The notes under the pieces were generated by a model, which did no database searches, was not told the DNA's origin, and was given only the letters and a program-made list of their open reading frames with translations. The translations under genes were made by a program, and so were the position numbers. This document shows, piece after piece, positions 1 to 9,044 of a DNA stretch of 64,000 nucleotides; position 1 is the stretch's first letter; each line of letters begins with the position of its first letter. The stretch comes from Cytobacillus oceanisediminis 2691. Lineage in GTDB: Bacteria; Bacillota; Bacilli; Bacillales; Cytobacillaceae. The stretch lies in assembly GCF_000294775.2 (NCBI RefSeq), contig NZ_CP015506.1:4377501-4441500 (forward strand), read 5' to 3'.

Positions 1-1297
1 TGTCCAATTCCTCTAGAAGTTCATCATCATAATCAAGCGATCCATCGGGCAGAATATCCATTTCCACTCCTGACAGAATCGTGAAATCATCGAATTGCTC
101 ATTAAGCCGCTTTATTTCTTCTTTTTGACTGCGAAGTCTTTCAGCAGTCAAACCGTTCGCCACTTTCAAGTACTGAGAATGGTCTGTTATTGCCATATAT
201 TTATAGCCGCGGGCCCGGCATGCTTCAATCATTTCCTCAATGGAATAGGCGCCATCACTCCAGGTTGAGTGCATATGAAGGTCACCCTTAATATCTTCAA
301 GAGATATTAATTCCATGTCTTGCGTATATTCATCCACTTCTTTCCCATCTTCTCTGATTTCAGGAGGAAAGAATGGAAGTCCGAAATGGGCGTAAAATTC
401 CTCTTCATCTTTAAAGGTAAGGATTTCACCTGTTTCATTGTTTTCAACTCCGTATTCACTGATTTTTTCCCCGCGCTCTTTTGCAAGCTGGCGCATTCTG
501 ACATTATGATCCTTCGATCCAGTAAAATGATGGAGTGTAGTGGCAAATTCATGCGGCAGAACTATACGGAAATCAGCCGATATATCATAGGAATGTTCAA
601 AAACAACGGAAACCTTTGTATCTCCTGCGGCAATCACTTCTTTAATCCCGGATAAACTTAATAACTGCTCTTTGACTGAAGCAGGATTGTCTGTAGCTAT
701 AATAAAGTCGAGGTCTTTGATTGTTTCCCTCATTCTCCTTAAGCTTCCTGCCCTTGAGTATTTTTCGATATCCTTCATTTCCTCCAGGGCGGCTTCTATG
801 CCTACCGCTACTGGCAGCATATATGCAAGCGGCAGCCGTTCCGGTCTGGTTCCTGCATTTTCAAGGGCAGCGAGTATCTTTTCTTCCGATTTTTCCCCAA
901 AGCCTGCAAGTCCGCGGACCTTCTTATTGCGGCAGGCATCCTCAAGATCTGCGGCATTTTCGACGCCCAGCTCTTTATATAGCTTGGCAATTTTCTTGCC
1001 GCCCAGTCCAGGGAGCTGAAGAAGAGGAATTAATCCTGAAGGCAATTCTTCTTTTAATTCATCCAGAACAGAAGACTTTCCTTCTTTTATGTACTCCTCA
1101 ATAACAGCAGCGGTTCCTTTCCCGATGCCGGATAGCTTTGTAAAGTCTTTTATTTCAGTCAAGCTTTCATCATTTGATTCAAGTGCCAGTGCCGCTTTTC
1201 GGAACGCAGCTGTTTTGAAAGGATTTTCTCCTTTTAATTCCATATAAACAGCAATTGTTTCTAAAAGCCTCACAACATCTTTTTTATTTATACTCAC
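1..1297 (-). CDS. polX: DNA polymerase X / PHP phosphoesterase (3' part cut by window)
   Basis: Family X DNA polymerase for base-excision and gap-filling repair. The reading frame is open from a GTG at 1297 to the window edge, giving 432 residues; the family is about 570 long, so the end of the PHP domain is missing. The N-terminal 8-kDa-like region carries helix-hairpin-helix motifs (KLSGIGKGTAA near residue 55, QLPGLGGKKIAKLY near 95). The polymerase palm shows the acidic motif KDLDFIIATD. The PHP exonuclease domain begins near residue 335 with GDLHMHSTWSDG, followed by AITDHSQ. AGGTGG lies 6 nt upstream of the GTG. It is the last visible gene of a zapA-cvpA-polX cluster in the B. subtilis yshABC order. 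Identity is firm; only the start is inferred. Confidence 0.93.
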   Translation of the reverse strand, partial: MSINKKDVVRLLETIAVYMELKGENPFKTAAFRKAALALESNDESLTEIKDFTKLSGIGKGTAAVIEEYIKEGKSSVLDELKEELPSGLIPLLQLPGLGGKKIAKLYKELGVENAADLEDACRNKKVRGLAGFGEKSEEKILAALENAGTRPERLPLAYMLPVAVGIEAALEEMKDIEKYSRAGSLRRMRETIKDLDFIIATDNPASVKEQLLSLSGIKEVIAAGDTKVSVVFEHSYDISADFRIVLPHEFATTLHHFTGSKDHNVRMRQLAKERGEKISEYGVENNETGEILTFKDEEEFYAHFGLPFFPPEIREDGKEVDEYTQDMELISLEDIKGDLHMHSTWSDGAYSIEEMIEACRARGYKYMAITDHSQYLKVANGLTAERLRSQKEEIKRLNEQFDDFTILSGVEMDILPDGSLDYDDELLEELD

Positions 1298-1693
1298 GAA
1301 AACCACCTGCCTGTAACTGTATTCGTATTCGTATTATCTCTTATTTTGTGTTTGAACTTCAAATCATGGCTATCCTCTAAAGCCTCTTACTTAATAAGTG
1401 AGGTATTACCTTTTAATATTGCCGTTGGTTTCCACTGCGGACACTTGCTTTCCGCGGGGAGGCACGGGAGCCTCCTCGGCTTCGCCTGTGGGGTCTCCCG
1501 CTCCCTCTCCTCCCGCAGGACATTGAATAACCTCCCTGAGCAACACCGCACGAAGAAAATGCGAACGCATTTTCGAGGATCAAGCGTCCTCCGCTCCAAC
1601 CAACTCAGGGGATTTAGCTAGATTGTAGATTTAAATCCACAAAACTTATATTAACAGCCTTTCAAAAAGAAAACTTCTCTAGAAAAAGAGAAG
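1298..1693. other. cvpA-polX spacer, no gene, contains an R1 repeat
   Basis: About 400 bp without a credible gene. It holds one long-form R1 repeat (1424-1604) flanked by AT-rich sequence. The short ORFs on both strands here translate the repeat and have no gene-like features. Confidence 0.75.
1424..1604. repeat. R1 interspersed GC-rich repeat, copy 1 (long form)
   Basis: About 180 bp bounded by short inverted ends GTTGGTT and AACCAAC. It is markedly richer in G+C than its flanks. It contains CTTTCCGCGGGG, GAGCCTCCTCGGC and GTGGGGTCTCCC, shared with copy 2, and AGGACATTGAATA, GCATTTTCGAGG and CCTCCGCTCCAA, shared with copy 3. An internal hairpin AAAATGC-GAAC-GCATTTT is visible. No transposase is encoded, so it resembles a MITE- or REP-like element. 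Confidence 0.75.
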
Positions 1694-2236
1694 TTACGCA
1701 GCCATATATTCAACCCACATTTCTTTGAGCTGGTTAGAGAGAACAGGCGTATTCTTAACCATTAATTCTGCCATAAAGGAATTATTGATCGGCCCCTGCA
1801 GCACTTCTATTGGAATCAGTGCGGCTATGTATAATAGAATAAACATGATAAGATAGACTTCGATAAATCCGAGAATGCCGCCAGCCCAAACATTCAGCTG
1901 TTTTAGAATAGGAAGATGGGCAACAAAATCAAGCATGCTTCCAATAATCTGCAGTAATATTCTTACCGCAAAAAAAATCACGACAAATGCAATGGCGCGA
2001 TAGTAAGCATCTTCAAGATCTGCATTCTCAAATAACGTCTGAATCGCCGAGTCACTGCTAAAGCTGGGATATGGCACCCATAAAGTCAGCTTAGGTGCTA
2101 GCTCGCCGTAATACATACGGGCTACAATGAAAGCAATAATGAATCCAGTCAAATGAATTAATTGAAGGATAAATCCTCTTTTCAAGCCTATAAAAAAGCC
2201 AAAAACCAAAATAATGATAATTGCAAGATCCAGCAT
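1694..2236 (-). CDS. cvpA: CvpA family membrane protein
   Basis: A 180-residue polytopic protein with about four hydrophobic helices (residues 1-20, 25-45, 80-100 and 115-140). The N-terminal pattern LAIIIILVFGFFIGLKRGF is typical of the CvpA/YshB family. Related proteins are linked to colicin V production in enterobacteria and to envelope stress tolerance; the biochemical role is not settled. It begins two bases after the zapA stop, so the two are almost certainly co-transcribed. The start is the only ATG that gives the normal family N-terminus. Confidence 0.88.
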   Translation of the reverse strand: MLDLAIIIILVFGFFIGLKRGFILQLIHLTGFIIAFIVARMYYGELAPKLTLWVPYPSFSSDSAIQTLFENADLEDAYYRAIAFVVIFFAVRILLQIIGSMLDFVAHLPILKQLNVWAGGILGFIEVYLIMFILLYIAALIPIEVLQGPINNSFMAELMVKNTPVLSNQLKEMWVEYMAA

Positions 2237-2238
2237 GA

Positions 2239-2505
2239 CTACTTTCCGTCCTTTACTCTATTTAATTCGTTTTCCAGCCGTTCCAGACGGTCTGTTAGCT
2301 TTATATAATCATTAACAGCATTGACTGCGGTTAGCACGGCTAACTTACTAATGTCGAGTGAAGGATTCTTCGAACTGATCTCACGCATTTTATCGTCAAC
2401 CAGCGAAGCGACAAGGCGAACATGGCTGGAGCTCTCTGAGCCTACTATTACATATTGCTGTCCATAAATATCTACACTTGTGCGATTTCTTTGTATCTCT
2501 GACAA
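2239..2505 (-). CDS. zapA: Cell division protein ZapA
   Basis: An 88-residue ZapA, which binds and bundles FtsZ protofilaments to stabilise the Z ring at midcell. The N-terminal beta region contains [14 protein letters not shown] and the rest is a long amphipathic helix ([16 protein letters not shown]) for coiled-coil dimerisation. The start is TTG at 2505, chosen because GGAGGG lies 8 nt upstream and because length and N-terminus match B. subtilis ZapA (85 residues). It is first in the zapA-cvpA(-polX) transcription unit and divergent from rnhC. Confidence 0.93.
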   Translation of the reverse strand: MSEIQRNRTSVDIYGQQYVIVGSESSSHVRLVASLVDDKMREISSKNPSLDISKLAVLTAVNAVNDYIKLTDRLERLENELNRVKDGK

Positions 2506-2664
2506 CGCCCATGCCCTCCTTTTTTAAAGAATCCTAATCAATATCATAACATGAACGTATATTGGTGGGAAGTCAAAGCATGTCAAAAGAGCTCAGTTCA
2601 TGTAAATCTTTTTCCAAATAGAGGCAGCAGATTCAAACAGTTAACAAAGATGAGGAGAATTAAT

Positions 2665-3603
2665 ATGAGCCAGGTAGTACTTTTAAAAAAAGCAAATGAA
2701 ATCTCAGAAATGAAGGCCTATTATTCAGGCAGGCTAAATGACAAGCTGCCTCCCGGAAGCGTATTTGCTGCAAAGGTGCCAGGGTGTTCGATCACTGCCT
2801 ATAAATCGGGGAAAGTACTCTTTCAGGGCAGCGGAAGTGAAACAGAGGCAAAAAAATGGGGAGATACCGCACGCAGTGCACAGCCGAGCAAAAAAACCAG
2901 CCCTGCAGCGGCCAACTTGCCGGAAAATATCAGTTCCCTTTCTGTCATAGGATCAGACGAAGTGGGTACCGGTGATTATTTTGGCCCCATCACGGTTGTT
3001 GCAGCTTACGTAAAAAAAGATCAAATCCCTTTGCTGAAGGAGCTTGGAGTAAAGGACTCCAAGAATCTGGGAGATGAAAAAATCATTGAAATCGCAAAAC
3101 AGATAAAAGATATCGTTCCCTACAGCCTGTTAACCCTGCATAATGAAAAATACAATAAGCTTCAGCAATCAGGGATGTCACAGGGGAAAATCAAAGCATT
3201 GCTGCACAATCAGGCAATCGGGCATGTTTTAGGGAAAATTGCTCCTGAAAAGCCTGAAGCCATTTTGATTGACCAGTTTGCAAAGGAAGAGGTTTACTTC
3301 AACTATTTGAAAAACCAGCAGACCATTCAAAGGGAACGAGTCTTTTTCAGCACAAAAGCGGAAGGAATCCACCTCGCAGTTGCAGCAGCATCCATCCTGG
3401 CCCGCTATGCGTTTGTGCGCCACTTTGAAAATCTTAGCACAAAGGCCGGTTTCCGGCTCACTAAAGGCGCCGGTCCGAAGGTTGATGAAGCAGCAGCCCG
3501 GCTGATCAGAGATAAAGGGCGTGAGGCATTGCCTTCTTTTGTAAAACTGCACTTTGCGAATACTGAAAAAGCGATGAAGCTTTACAGCAGGAAGTATAAT
3601 TGA
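2665..3603 (+). CDS. rnhC: Ribonuclease HIII
   Basis: RNase HIII cleaves the RNA strand of RNA-DNA hybrids, removing R-loops and primers. It has 312 residues. The N-terminal 85 residues form the TBP-like substrate-binding extension, and the catalytic RNase H fold starts at SVIGSDEVGTGDYFGP with the Asp-Glu pair at residues 98-99. ASILARYAFVRHF near residue 250 is also typical. An upstream in-frame ATG at 2551 would add 38 unrelated residues. I chose 2665 because GAGGAG precedes it at good spacing and the length then matches B. subtilis RnhC (313). It is divergent from zapA and ends at a strong terminator. Confidence 0.95.
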   Translation: MSQVVLLKKANEISEMKAYYSGRLNDKLPPGSVFAAKVPGCSITAYKSGKVLFQGSGSETEAKKWGDTARSAQPSKKTSPAAANLPENISSLSVIGSDEVGTGDYFGPITVVAAYVKKDQIPLLKELGVKDSKNLGDEKIIEIAKQIKDIVPYSLLTLHNEKYNKLQQSGMSQGKIKALLHNQAIGHVLGKIAPEKPEAILIDQFAKEEVYFNYLKNQQTIQRERVFFSTKAEGIHLAVAAASILARYAFVRHFENLSTKAGFRLTKGAGPKVDEAAARLIRDKGREALPSFVKLHFANTEKAMKLYSRKYN

Positions 3604-3610
3604 TAATGAA

Positions 3611-3642
3611 GCAGCCAATTTAAGGAGATTGGCTGCTTTTTT
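3611..3642 (+). terminator. rnhC terminator
   Basis: GCAGCCAAT paired with ATTGGCTGC, followed by six T, directly after the rnhC stop. Confidence 0.9.
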
Positions 3643-3678
3643 CCTGTTTAAGAGGACCATAACTCTTTGGAATATATA

Positions 3679-3741
3679 TTTATCGGCCAAAAGCAGAGGT
3701 TTATCGGCCAAATGAGCTGTTTTAACGGCCAAATAAAGAAA
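3679..3741. repeat. 21-bp tandem repeat, three units
   Basis: Three consecutive 21-bp units start at 3679, 3700 and 3721. Each begins TTTATCGGCCAAA (TTTAACGGCCAAA in the third) followed by eight variable bases. They lie between the rnhC and pheT terminators and are not inside a credible gene. Confidence 0.8.
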
Positions 3742-3762
3742 AGGCAGCCTTCGGGCTGCCTT
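3741..3762 (-). terminator. pheT terminator
   Basis: AAGGCAGCC-CGAA-GGCTGCCTT read on the minus strand, followed by TTCTTT; it ends the pheST transcript and could also act on the plus strand. Confidence 0.8.
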
Positions 3763-3772
3763 CCTCATTATT

Positions 3773-6187
3773 TTATCCTCTCAATACTGCTCCGGCTTTT
3801 TCCTTCACAGCATCCAATACTTTATCATGCGCTTTTGTTACATCTTCATCCGTTAGTGTACGTTCAGGGTCGAAGTATTTAAGGGAGAAAGCAATTGATT
3901 TTTTGCCTGGCTCCATCCGTTCGCCTTCGTACAGGTCAAAAACATGAACGTCTTTTAATAGCTTGCCGCCGGCTTCTTTAATGATTCCTTCAAGCTCGCC
4001 CGCTGCTGTTCCCTTATCTGCCACAAGGGCAATATCCCTTGTGATGGAAGGGAAACGCGGGATAGCTTCATACTGCAAAGGTGAAACTTCTTCATCCAGG
4101 ATCGCTTTTAAGGAAAGCTCAAACGCATATGTTTCTTTCAAATCAAGCTCTTTTTCCACAGTAGGATGGATTTGGCCGACAAATCCCACTGATTTCCCGG
4201 AAAGCAATACTTCTGCTGTTCTTCCAGGGTGCATCCCATCCTTTTGTGCCTGACGGAATTCAGCCTTATCGGATAGTCCCAGCTTATCAAATAAGCCCTC
4301 AAGAACTCCTTTTACAGCGTAAAAATCAACCGGCTTCTTTTCTCCCTGCCATGGGTGGCTGTGCCATAAGCCAGTAACCGCTCCAGCAAGGTGCTCACGC
4401 TCTTCAGGCAGATCCTCTTCTCCATTGGAGAGGAAGACCGCTCCTGTTTCATAAACAGCCAGGCTGTCGTTCTGGCGTGCAGAGTTATATTTTAATACTT
4501 CTAGAAGCTGCGGAACAATACTTAATCGGAGCAGGCTGCGATCTTCACTCATAGGCATTGCCAGCTGCACAGGTTTGCGCTCTTCCAGTGCATATTGAGA
4601 CGCTTTTGCTTCATTTGTTAATGAATAGGTTACTGCCTGGTAAAGTCCTGCACCTTCAAGGTAACGGCGGACCATTCTGCGTTTGTTCTGGTATTCAGAT
4701 AGATGCCCTGGTGTAGAGGACCCAACAGGCAAAGTGGATGCCAGATTGTCGTAGCCAAATAAGCGGCCAACTTCTTCAATAAGGTCTTCTTCAATCGTAA
4801 TGTCGCCTCTGCGTGTTGGAACTGTAACAGTAATCGTATCGTTATCAGTATTTGTTTCAAATTGAAGACGGGCAAATATATCCTCTACTTCTTTCATGGA
4901 TAGTTCCGTGCCAAGCACATGATTGATTTTTTCAAGCGTTACAGACACCACAGCGGGTTCCACTTGCAGTGCATCTGCTTCCACGGAACCTTCAAGCACT
5001 TCCCCGCCCGCATATTGTGCAAGCAATTGAACAGCTCTTTCTGCAGCAGCTCTAACTCTGTTTGGATCCACACCTTTTTCAAAACGGGCACTTGCTTCGC
5101 TTCTTAAGCCATGATCTTTTGAAGCTTTTCTAACCGTTGCCCCTTTAAAATAAGCTGATTCGATAAGTACATTTTTAGTGTCCGACTGTACTTCAGAATT
5201 TGCCCCGCCCATGACGCCGGCAAGTGCAATGGGTTCAGACCCATTTGTTATTAAAAGGTGATCTGAGGTTAACTCACGCTTGGCATCATCAAGAGTAACA
5301 ATCACTTCACCATCTCTTGCTTTGCGGACAAGGATTTGCTTTGATCCCAGCCGGTCATAATCAAAAGCATGAAGCGGCTGGCCGTATTCAAGCAGAATGT
5401 AGTTTGTGATGTCCACCACGTTATTGTGAGGGCGAATGCCCGCCGCCATTAAACGAGCCTGCATCCATACAGGAGATGGACCTATTTTTGCATTTTTTAC
5501 AACCTTCGCAACGTAAAGAGGATTATCTTCTTTTGCTTCCACCTGAACTTCAATATAATCAGAAGCCTTTTCAGATGAAGTCTCAGCCTGCGGCTCAGGA
5601 AGCTTTACTCCTCTTCCTAAAATAGCAGCTACTTCATAAGCAACACCCAGCATGCTTAAGCAGTCAGAACGGTTCGGAGTCAGCCCAAGCTCAAGAATCT
5701 GGTCGTCACGATTAAGCTGCTCAAGAGCATCCTGGCCAACTTCTGTATCATTAGGGAAAACATAAATGCCTTCAGCATATTCCTTTGCAATCAGCTTGCT
5801 TTCAATGCCCAGCTCTTGAAGTGAACAGATCATTCCATTTGATTCTTCGCCTCGCAGCTTCGCGCGCTTAATTTTGAAATTGCCTGGAAGCACAGCTCCA
5901 ACGGTAGCCACAGCCACTTTCTGCCCTTTATCCACATTTGGGGCACCGCATATGATTTGTACAGGCTCACCAGCTCCTGTATCAACTAAGCATTTATTCA
6001 GCTTATCAGCATTTGGGTGCTGTTCTCTTTCAAGGACATGCCCTACTACAACACCTTTGATGCCTTCATTCAAAACTTCTACACCTTCAACTTCGATACC
6101 GCTTTTTGTAATCTTTTCTGCAAGCTCTGCAGGTGTAACGCCTGATAAATCAACATATTCCTGCAGCCATTTATATGAAACGAACAT
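3773..6187 (-). CDS. pheT: Phenylalanyl-tRNA synthetase beta subunit
   Basis: The 804-residue beta chain of the alpha2-beta2 PheRS, which charges tRNA-Phe and edits Tyr-tRNA-Phe. Domain order is clear: an OB-fold tRNA-binding module (about 40-150, with [16 protein letters not shown] and IICGAPNV), B3/B4 editing (about 200-400, with [13 protein letters not shown]), B5 (about 405-480, with [20 protein letters not shown]), a catalytic-like core, and a C-terminal anticodon-binding FDX-ACB domain starting near 710 ([16 protein letters not shown]). The RBS is GAGGAGG upstream of ATG 6187. It follows pheS after a 144-bp gap filled by an R2 repeat, and is presumably read through from the pheS T-box promoter. 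Confidence 0.97.
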   Translation of the reverse strand: MFVSYKWLQEYVDLSGVTPAELAEKITKSGIEVEGVEVLNEGIKGVVVGHVLEREQHPNADKLNKCLVDTGAGEPVQIICGAPNVDKGQKVAVATVGAVLPGNFKIKRAKLRGEESNGMICSLQELGIESKLIAKEYAEGIYVFPNDTEVGQDALEQLNRDDQILELGLTPNRSDCLSMLGVAYEVAAILGRGVKLPEPQAETSSEKASDYIEVQVEAKEDNPLYVAKVVKNAKIGPSPVWMQARLMAAGIRPHNNVVDITNYILLEYGQPLHAFDYDRLGSKQILVRKARDGEVIVTLDDAKRELTSDHLLITNGSEPIALAGVMGGANSEVQSDTKNVLIESAYFKGATVRKASKDHGLRSEASARFEKGVDPNRVRAAAERAVQLLAQYAGGEVLEGSVEADALQVEPAVVSVTLEKINHVLGTELSMKEVEDIFARLQFETNTDNDTITVTVPTRRGDITIEEDLIEEVGRLFGYDNLASTLPVGSSTPGHLSEYQNKRRMVRRYLEGAGLYQAVTYSLTNEAKASQYALEERKPVQLAMPMSEDRSLLRLSIVPQLLEVLKYNSARQNDSLAVYETGAVFLSNGEEDLPEEREHLAGAVTGLWHSHPWQGEKKPVDFYAVKGVLEGLFDKLGLSDKAEFRQAQKDGMHPGRTAEVLLSGKSVGFVGQIHPTVEKELDLKETYAFELSLKAILDEEVSPLQYEAIPRFPSITRDIALVADKGTAAGELEGIIKEAGGKLLKDVHVFDLYEGERMEPGKKSIAFSLKYFDPERTLTDEDVTKAHDKVLDAVKEKAGAVLRG

Positions 6188-6208
6188 TTATGATCCTCCT
6201 CTTTTATT

Positions 6209-6329
6209 GTCCAGCTCCTGCTTCTGCCCCCTCGAGGTTATAAGTCATTCTGCCATGAAGGTTAAAGAACAACCTTCATGGCAGCTTGCCTTATGCATGT
6301 CGGGGTTGAACAGTCGCCTCCGCTTTTCT
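6209..6329 (-). repeat. R2 interspersed repeat between pheS and pheT
   Basis: In minus-strand orientation it begins with the terminal motif AGAAAAGCGGAGGCGAC and ends GGAGCTGGACA. Its centre is a perfect 14-bp inverted repeat with a 7-nt loop (6250-6284, CTGCCATGAAGGTT and its complement). There is no T-tract, so it is unlikely to be an efficient intrinsic terminator. Confidence 0.78.
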
Positions 6330-6331
6330 AA

Positions 6332-7369
6332 TTACTCATGAATTGAAAATTGCTTTAAGAAACGAACATCATTTGTATAGAAGTGGCGAATATCATCCAC
6401 ACCATACTTCAGCATGGCAATTCGCTCAGGTCCCATTCCGAATGCAAAGCCTGTGTATTTCTTAGAGTCGAAGCCTGCCATCTCAAGAACATTGGGATGA
6501 ACCATTCCGGCGCCAAGAATTTCAATCCAGCCAGTGCCTTTACATACGCTGCAGCCTTTTCCGCCGCAGATTTTACAGGAAATATCCATTTCCACAGATG
6601 GTTCTGTAAATGGGAAGAAACTTGGGCGAAGACGGATTTCCCTGTCATCTCCGAACATTTTCTTCGCAAACACTTCCAGTGTTCCTTTCAAATCGGTCAT
6701 TCGGATGTTTTCATCTACAACAAGTCCTTCTATTTGCATGAACTGGTGGGAGTGTGTAGCATCATCATTGTCACGGCGATACACTTTTCCCGGACAGATG
6801 ATTTTAACCGGCCCTTTGCCTTCATGCTTCTCCATTGTTCTTGCCTGTACCGGCGAAGTATGGGTACGAAGAAGAATCTCTTCTGTAATATAGAAGGAAT
6901 CCTGCATATCGCGGGCAGGGTGGCCTTTAGGGAGGTTCAAGGCTTCAAAATTATAATAATCTTTTTCAACTTCAGGGCCTTCAGCTACTGTATAGCCCAT
7001 TCCAATAAACAAATCTTCAATTTCTTCAATAATGCGTGTCAGCGGATGATGGTTTCCTGATTTGACAGGACGTCCAGGAAGAGTAACATCTATCTTTTCA
7101 GCAGACAGCTTTTCCTGTACTGCCGCTTCCTCAAGATGCTTCTGCTTTTCTTCAATTCCTGCAGCAATACTGTCTCTTACTTCGTTAGCAAGTGCCCCCA
7201 TTTTAGGGCGCTCTTCCGCAGACAGTTTCCCCATTCCTTTTAGAACTTCAGTTATTGGACCCTTTTTGCCCAGGTAAGAAACACGGATGTCATTTAATTC
7301 TTTTAAATCAGCAGCAGTGCTGATTTTTTCCAACGCTTCAGTTTGCAGTTCCTTTAAACGTTCTTGCAT
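6332..7369 (-). CDS. pheS: Phenylalanyl-tRNA synthetase alpha subunit
   Basis: The 345-residue class II catalytic chain of PheRS. Residues 1-85 form the coiled-coil tRNA-binding arm; the catalytic domain from about 110 shows [15 protein letters not shown] (motif 1 region), [20 protein letters not shown] (motif 2) and GMGPERIAM near residue 311 (motif 3). The RBS AAGGAGG lies 8 nt before ATG 7369. It is the first gene after the Phe T-box leader, so expression should respond to uncharged tRNA-Phe. Length matches B. subtilis PheS (344). Confidence 0.97.
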   Translation of the reverse strand: MQERLKELQTEALEKISTAADLKELNDIRVSYLGKKGPITEVLKGMGKLSAEERPKMGALANEVRDSIAAGIEEKQKHLEEAAVQEKLSAEKIDVTLPGRPVKSGNHHPLTRIIEEIEDLFIGMGYTVAEGPEVEKDYYNFEALNLPKGHPARDMQDSFYITEEILLRTHTSPVQARTMEKHEGKGPVKIICPGKVYRRDNDDATHSHQFMQIEGLVVDENIRMTDLKGTLEVFAKKMFGDDREIRLRPSFFPFTEPSVEMDISCKICGGKGCSVCKGTGWIEILGAGMVHPNVLEMAGFDSKKYTGFAFGMGPERIAMLKYGVDDIRHFYTNDVRFLKQFSIHE

Positions 7370-7407
7370 CTAAATATCCTCCTTGAAATTAATACTTTTA
7401 CTTTTTT

Positions 7408-7812
7408 GGCCAAAATAAAAAACCTCTATCCCCATAAAGGGACGAGGTTTCGCGGTACCACCCTTTTTAACACATATATGTACTTCATGCACGTGTTCAC
7501 TTCATTGGGATAACGGCTTATGCCGGTACATCTTTACATCGAAAAGCGGAGGCGACAAGCATAAGACAAGATGGCATGAAGGTTGAACTTTACCTTCATG
7601 ACAGATTGGCTTATGACCTCTAGCCCCTAGGAGCCGGAGCTAGACAGTTATCTATTCTTTCTCGCTTACTTTTCAATGGTCCCGATGCCAACTCAGGAGG
7701 TGAATGTTCCCTTGCATTTCCTGTAAAAATGCTTTCAGTCTTAGGCATTTTCTCCCTGAAAAGGCTGACTGCAAGGTATTGGTCTCCGTCATCGTTTTGT
7801 TATTATAATTTT
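7408..7812 (-). promoter_or_regulatory. Phe T-box leader of pheST, interrupted by an R2 repeat
   Basis: Read on the minus strand, the conserved T-box AGGGTGGTACCGCG lies at 7451-7464. It is followed by the terminator stem CCTCGTCCC / GGGGATAGAGG (7423-7447) and TTTTTT. The upstream half contains a Stem I-like region (7680-7800) with a candidate specifier TTC (Phe) at 7702-7704 in the context ACATTCACC. A GGC-ATAA-GCC hairpin (7511-7528) fits Stem III. A full R2 element (7541-7653) separates the specifier part from the antiterminator part. Confidence 0.88.
7541..7653 (+). repeat. R2 interspersed repeat inside the pheS T-box leader
   Basis: Starts GAAAAGCGGAGGCGACAAGC and ends GGAGCTAGACAGTTATC, the family's two terminal motifs, with the central hairpin ATGAAGGT/ACCTTCAT also found in the pheS-pheT copy. 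It lies wholly within the transcribed T-box leader, between the Stem I region and Stem III. Confidence 0.82.
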
Positions 7813-7877
7813 GCTGTTAATTATATTACATTCTTGAGGCTGTTTCAAACGGTTTTCAAAAAATGGCCGCCCATTTT

Positions 7878-8627
7878 CTATTTTCTTAAGTGATAAAGAA
7901 GAATTCCGGCAGCCACCGCCACATTAAGTGATTCGCTTTTCCCGAATATCGGTATATAAAGGTTTGCTGCTGTATTAGCCAGAAGCTCTTTATTCACCCC
8001 ATTTCCTTCATTTCCAACGAGCAGCGCGAAGGAATCAGAGGACTCATACTTTGTGTATTCCCGGGCATTTTCCAAAGCAGTTCCATATACAGGAACTTTA
8101 CTTTCTTTCAGTCTGCCAATCCAGTCAGACAGATTCCCTCTTAAAACCGGCAAATGGAAGTGACTGCCCTGTGCAGAGCGGAGCACCTTTGGGTTATATG
8201 CGTCAACGCTTCCTTCACCCACAATAACGGCATCGATACCAGCAGCATCTGCCGTCCTGATCATCGTACCCAGATTGCCGGGATCCTGGACGGCATCAAT
8301 TAATAAAAACCGTTTTCCTTTTACTTCCTCGGAAGATGGTTCCTGACTGCAGACAGCAAAGATTCCCTGCGGCGTTTCCGTATCCGCCAGCTGCCCGATG
8401 ATTTCTTCTGTAACCATTGTTACAGGGATGTCGCCATAATCCCATCCGGGAGGCATGTCTTTATTTTCACTAATGATTATTTCAGCTATTTGATTGGCTT
8501 TCAGTGCTTCTTCCACTAAATGAAAGCCTTCAACCAAAAAGGTTTCTGTTTTGTCCCGCTCTTTTTTGGTCAAAAGTTTCTTCCATTCTTTAATTTTTGG
8601 ATTTTTTGCAGATTGTATATGCTTCAA
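7878..8627 (-). CDS. ysgA: TrmH/SpoU-family RNA 2'-O-methyltransferase (YsgA)
   Basis: A 249-residue SPOUT methyltransferase that transfers a methyl group from AdoMet to ribose 2'-OH of RNA; the B. subtilis orthologue is annotated as acting on 23S rRNA. The N-terminal substrate-binding domain (1-95) contains LVEGFHLVEEAL. The SpoU motifs are DPGNLGTMIRTADAAG (about 117-132), LLVGNEGNGV (about 208) and C-terminal KSESLNVAVAAGILLYHL, forming the knot. GTG (8630) and TTG (8627) are alternatives; TTG gives better RBS spacing from AGGAGA and the family start MKHIQSAKNPK. It is divergent from sspI and upstream of the pheS leader, as in B. subtilis. Confidence 0.9.
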   Translation of the reverse strand: MKHIQSAKNPKIKEWKKLLTKKERDKTETFLVEGFHLVEEALKANQIAEIIISENKDMPPGWDYGDIPVTMVTEEIIGQLADTETPQGIFAVCSQEPSSEEVKGKRFLLIDAVQDPGNLGTMIRTADAAGIDAVIVGEGSVDAYNPKVLRSAQGSHFHLPVLRGNLSDWIGRLKESKVPVYGTALENAREYTKYESSDSFALLVGNEGNGVNKELLANTAANLYIPIFGKSESLNVAVAAGILLYHLRK

Positions 8628-8684
8628 CACGGTCTCTCCTTTTATAGAAAATCCCGCACAACCGGAATTTCTTTATACAGTTTT

Positions 8685-8714
8685 TTCATTATAGCCTATT
8701 TGAAATACATAATA
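8685..8714 (+). promoter_or_regulatory. Possible SigG-type promoter of sspI
   Basis: CATAATA (8708-8714) matches the SigG -10; a poor -35 (TCATT, 8686-8690) lies 17 nt upstream. Forespore expression is expected for sspI, but the -35 match is weak. Confidence 0.4.
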
Positions 8715-8768
8715 AAAGCGAAATTAGAGAAGATAATAACGAATTAAATCTGGAAGGAGTGCATCAAG

Positions 8769-8975
8769 GTGAATTTAAACCTGCGCAATGCCATTTTACA
8801 CAATGTTTCAGGCAACTCTCAAGACGAACTTAAAGATACGATCGTAGATGCCATTCAAAATGGGGAAGAGAAAATGCTGCCTGGATTAGGTGTTTTGTTT
8901 GAAGTAATTTGGAAAAATTCTTCAGAGGAAGACAAGCTGGAAATGCTTCAAACATTGGAGAGCGGCCTTAAATAA
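8769..8975 (+). CDS. sspI: Small acid-soluble spore protein SspI
   Basis: A 68-residue minor SASP found in the spore core. The sequence is close to B. subtilis SspI over its whole length, with shared stretches [31 protein letters not shown] and VLFEVIW. It is not an alpha/beta-type DNA-protecting SASP; its precise function is unknown. The start is GTG at 8769 with GGAAGGAG upstream. It sits alone between ysgA (divergent) and ysdC (convergent) and is followed at once by a terminator, indicating a monocistronic spore gene. Confidence 0.95.
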   Translation: MNLNLRNAILHNVSGNSQDELKDTIVDAIQNGEEKMLPGLGVLFEVIWKNSSEEDKLEMLQTLESGLK

Positions 8976-8980
8976 AATGA

Positions 8981-9010
8981 AAAAACTCCGGTATAGCTCC
9001 GGAGTTTTTT
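8981..9010 (+). terminator. sspI terminator
   Basis: AAAAACTCCGG-TATAG-CTCCGGAGTTTTTT type hairpin with a T run six bases after the sspI stop. Confidence 0.88.
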
Positions 9011-9044
9011 TAATTCTGCTAAATAACAAAGGGTAAAACTTAGA

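Noticed and set aside
1387..1621. Short ORFs on both strands (70 and 91 residues)
   Set aside because: They translate the R1 repeat, are Arg/Pro/Cys-rich, and have no RBS; the same peptide style recurs in the other R1 copies.
2551..2664. Earlier ATG for rnhC adding 38 residues
   Set aside because: The extension matches no RNase HIII and lies before a good RBS; the start at 2665 gives the family length.
3229..3768. 179-residue minus-strand ORF opposite rnhC
   Set aside because: Antisense to a well-conserved gene, no RBS, and its N-terminal part reads through the tandem repeat and terminator.
5874..7060. Long plus-strand ORFs (155 and 225 residues) opposite pheT and pheS
   Set aside because: Antisense shadows of conserved synthetase genes with Ser/His/Phe-rich composition.
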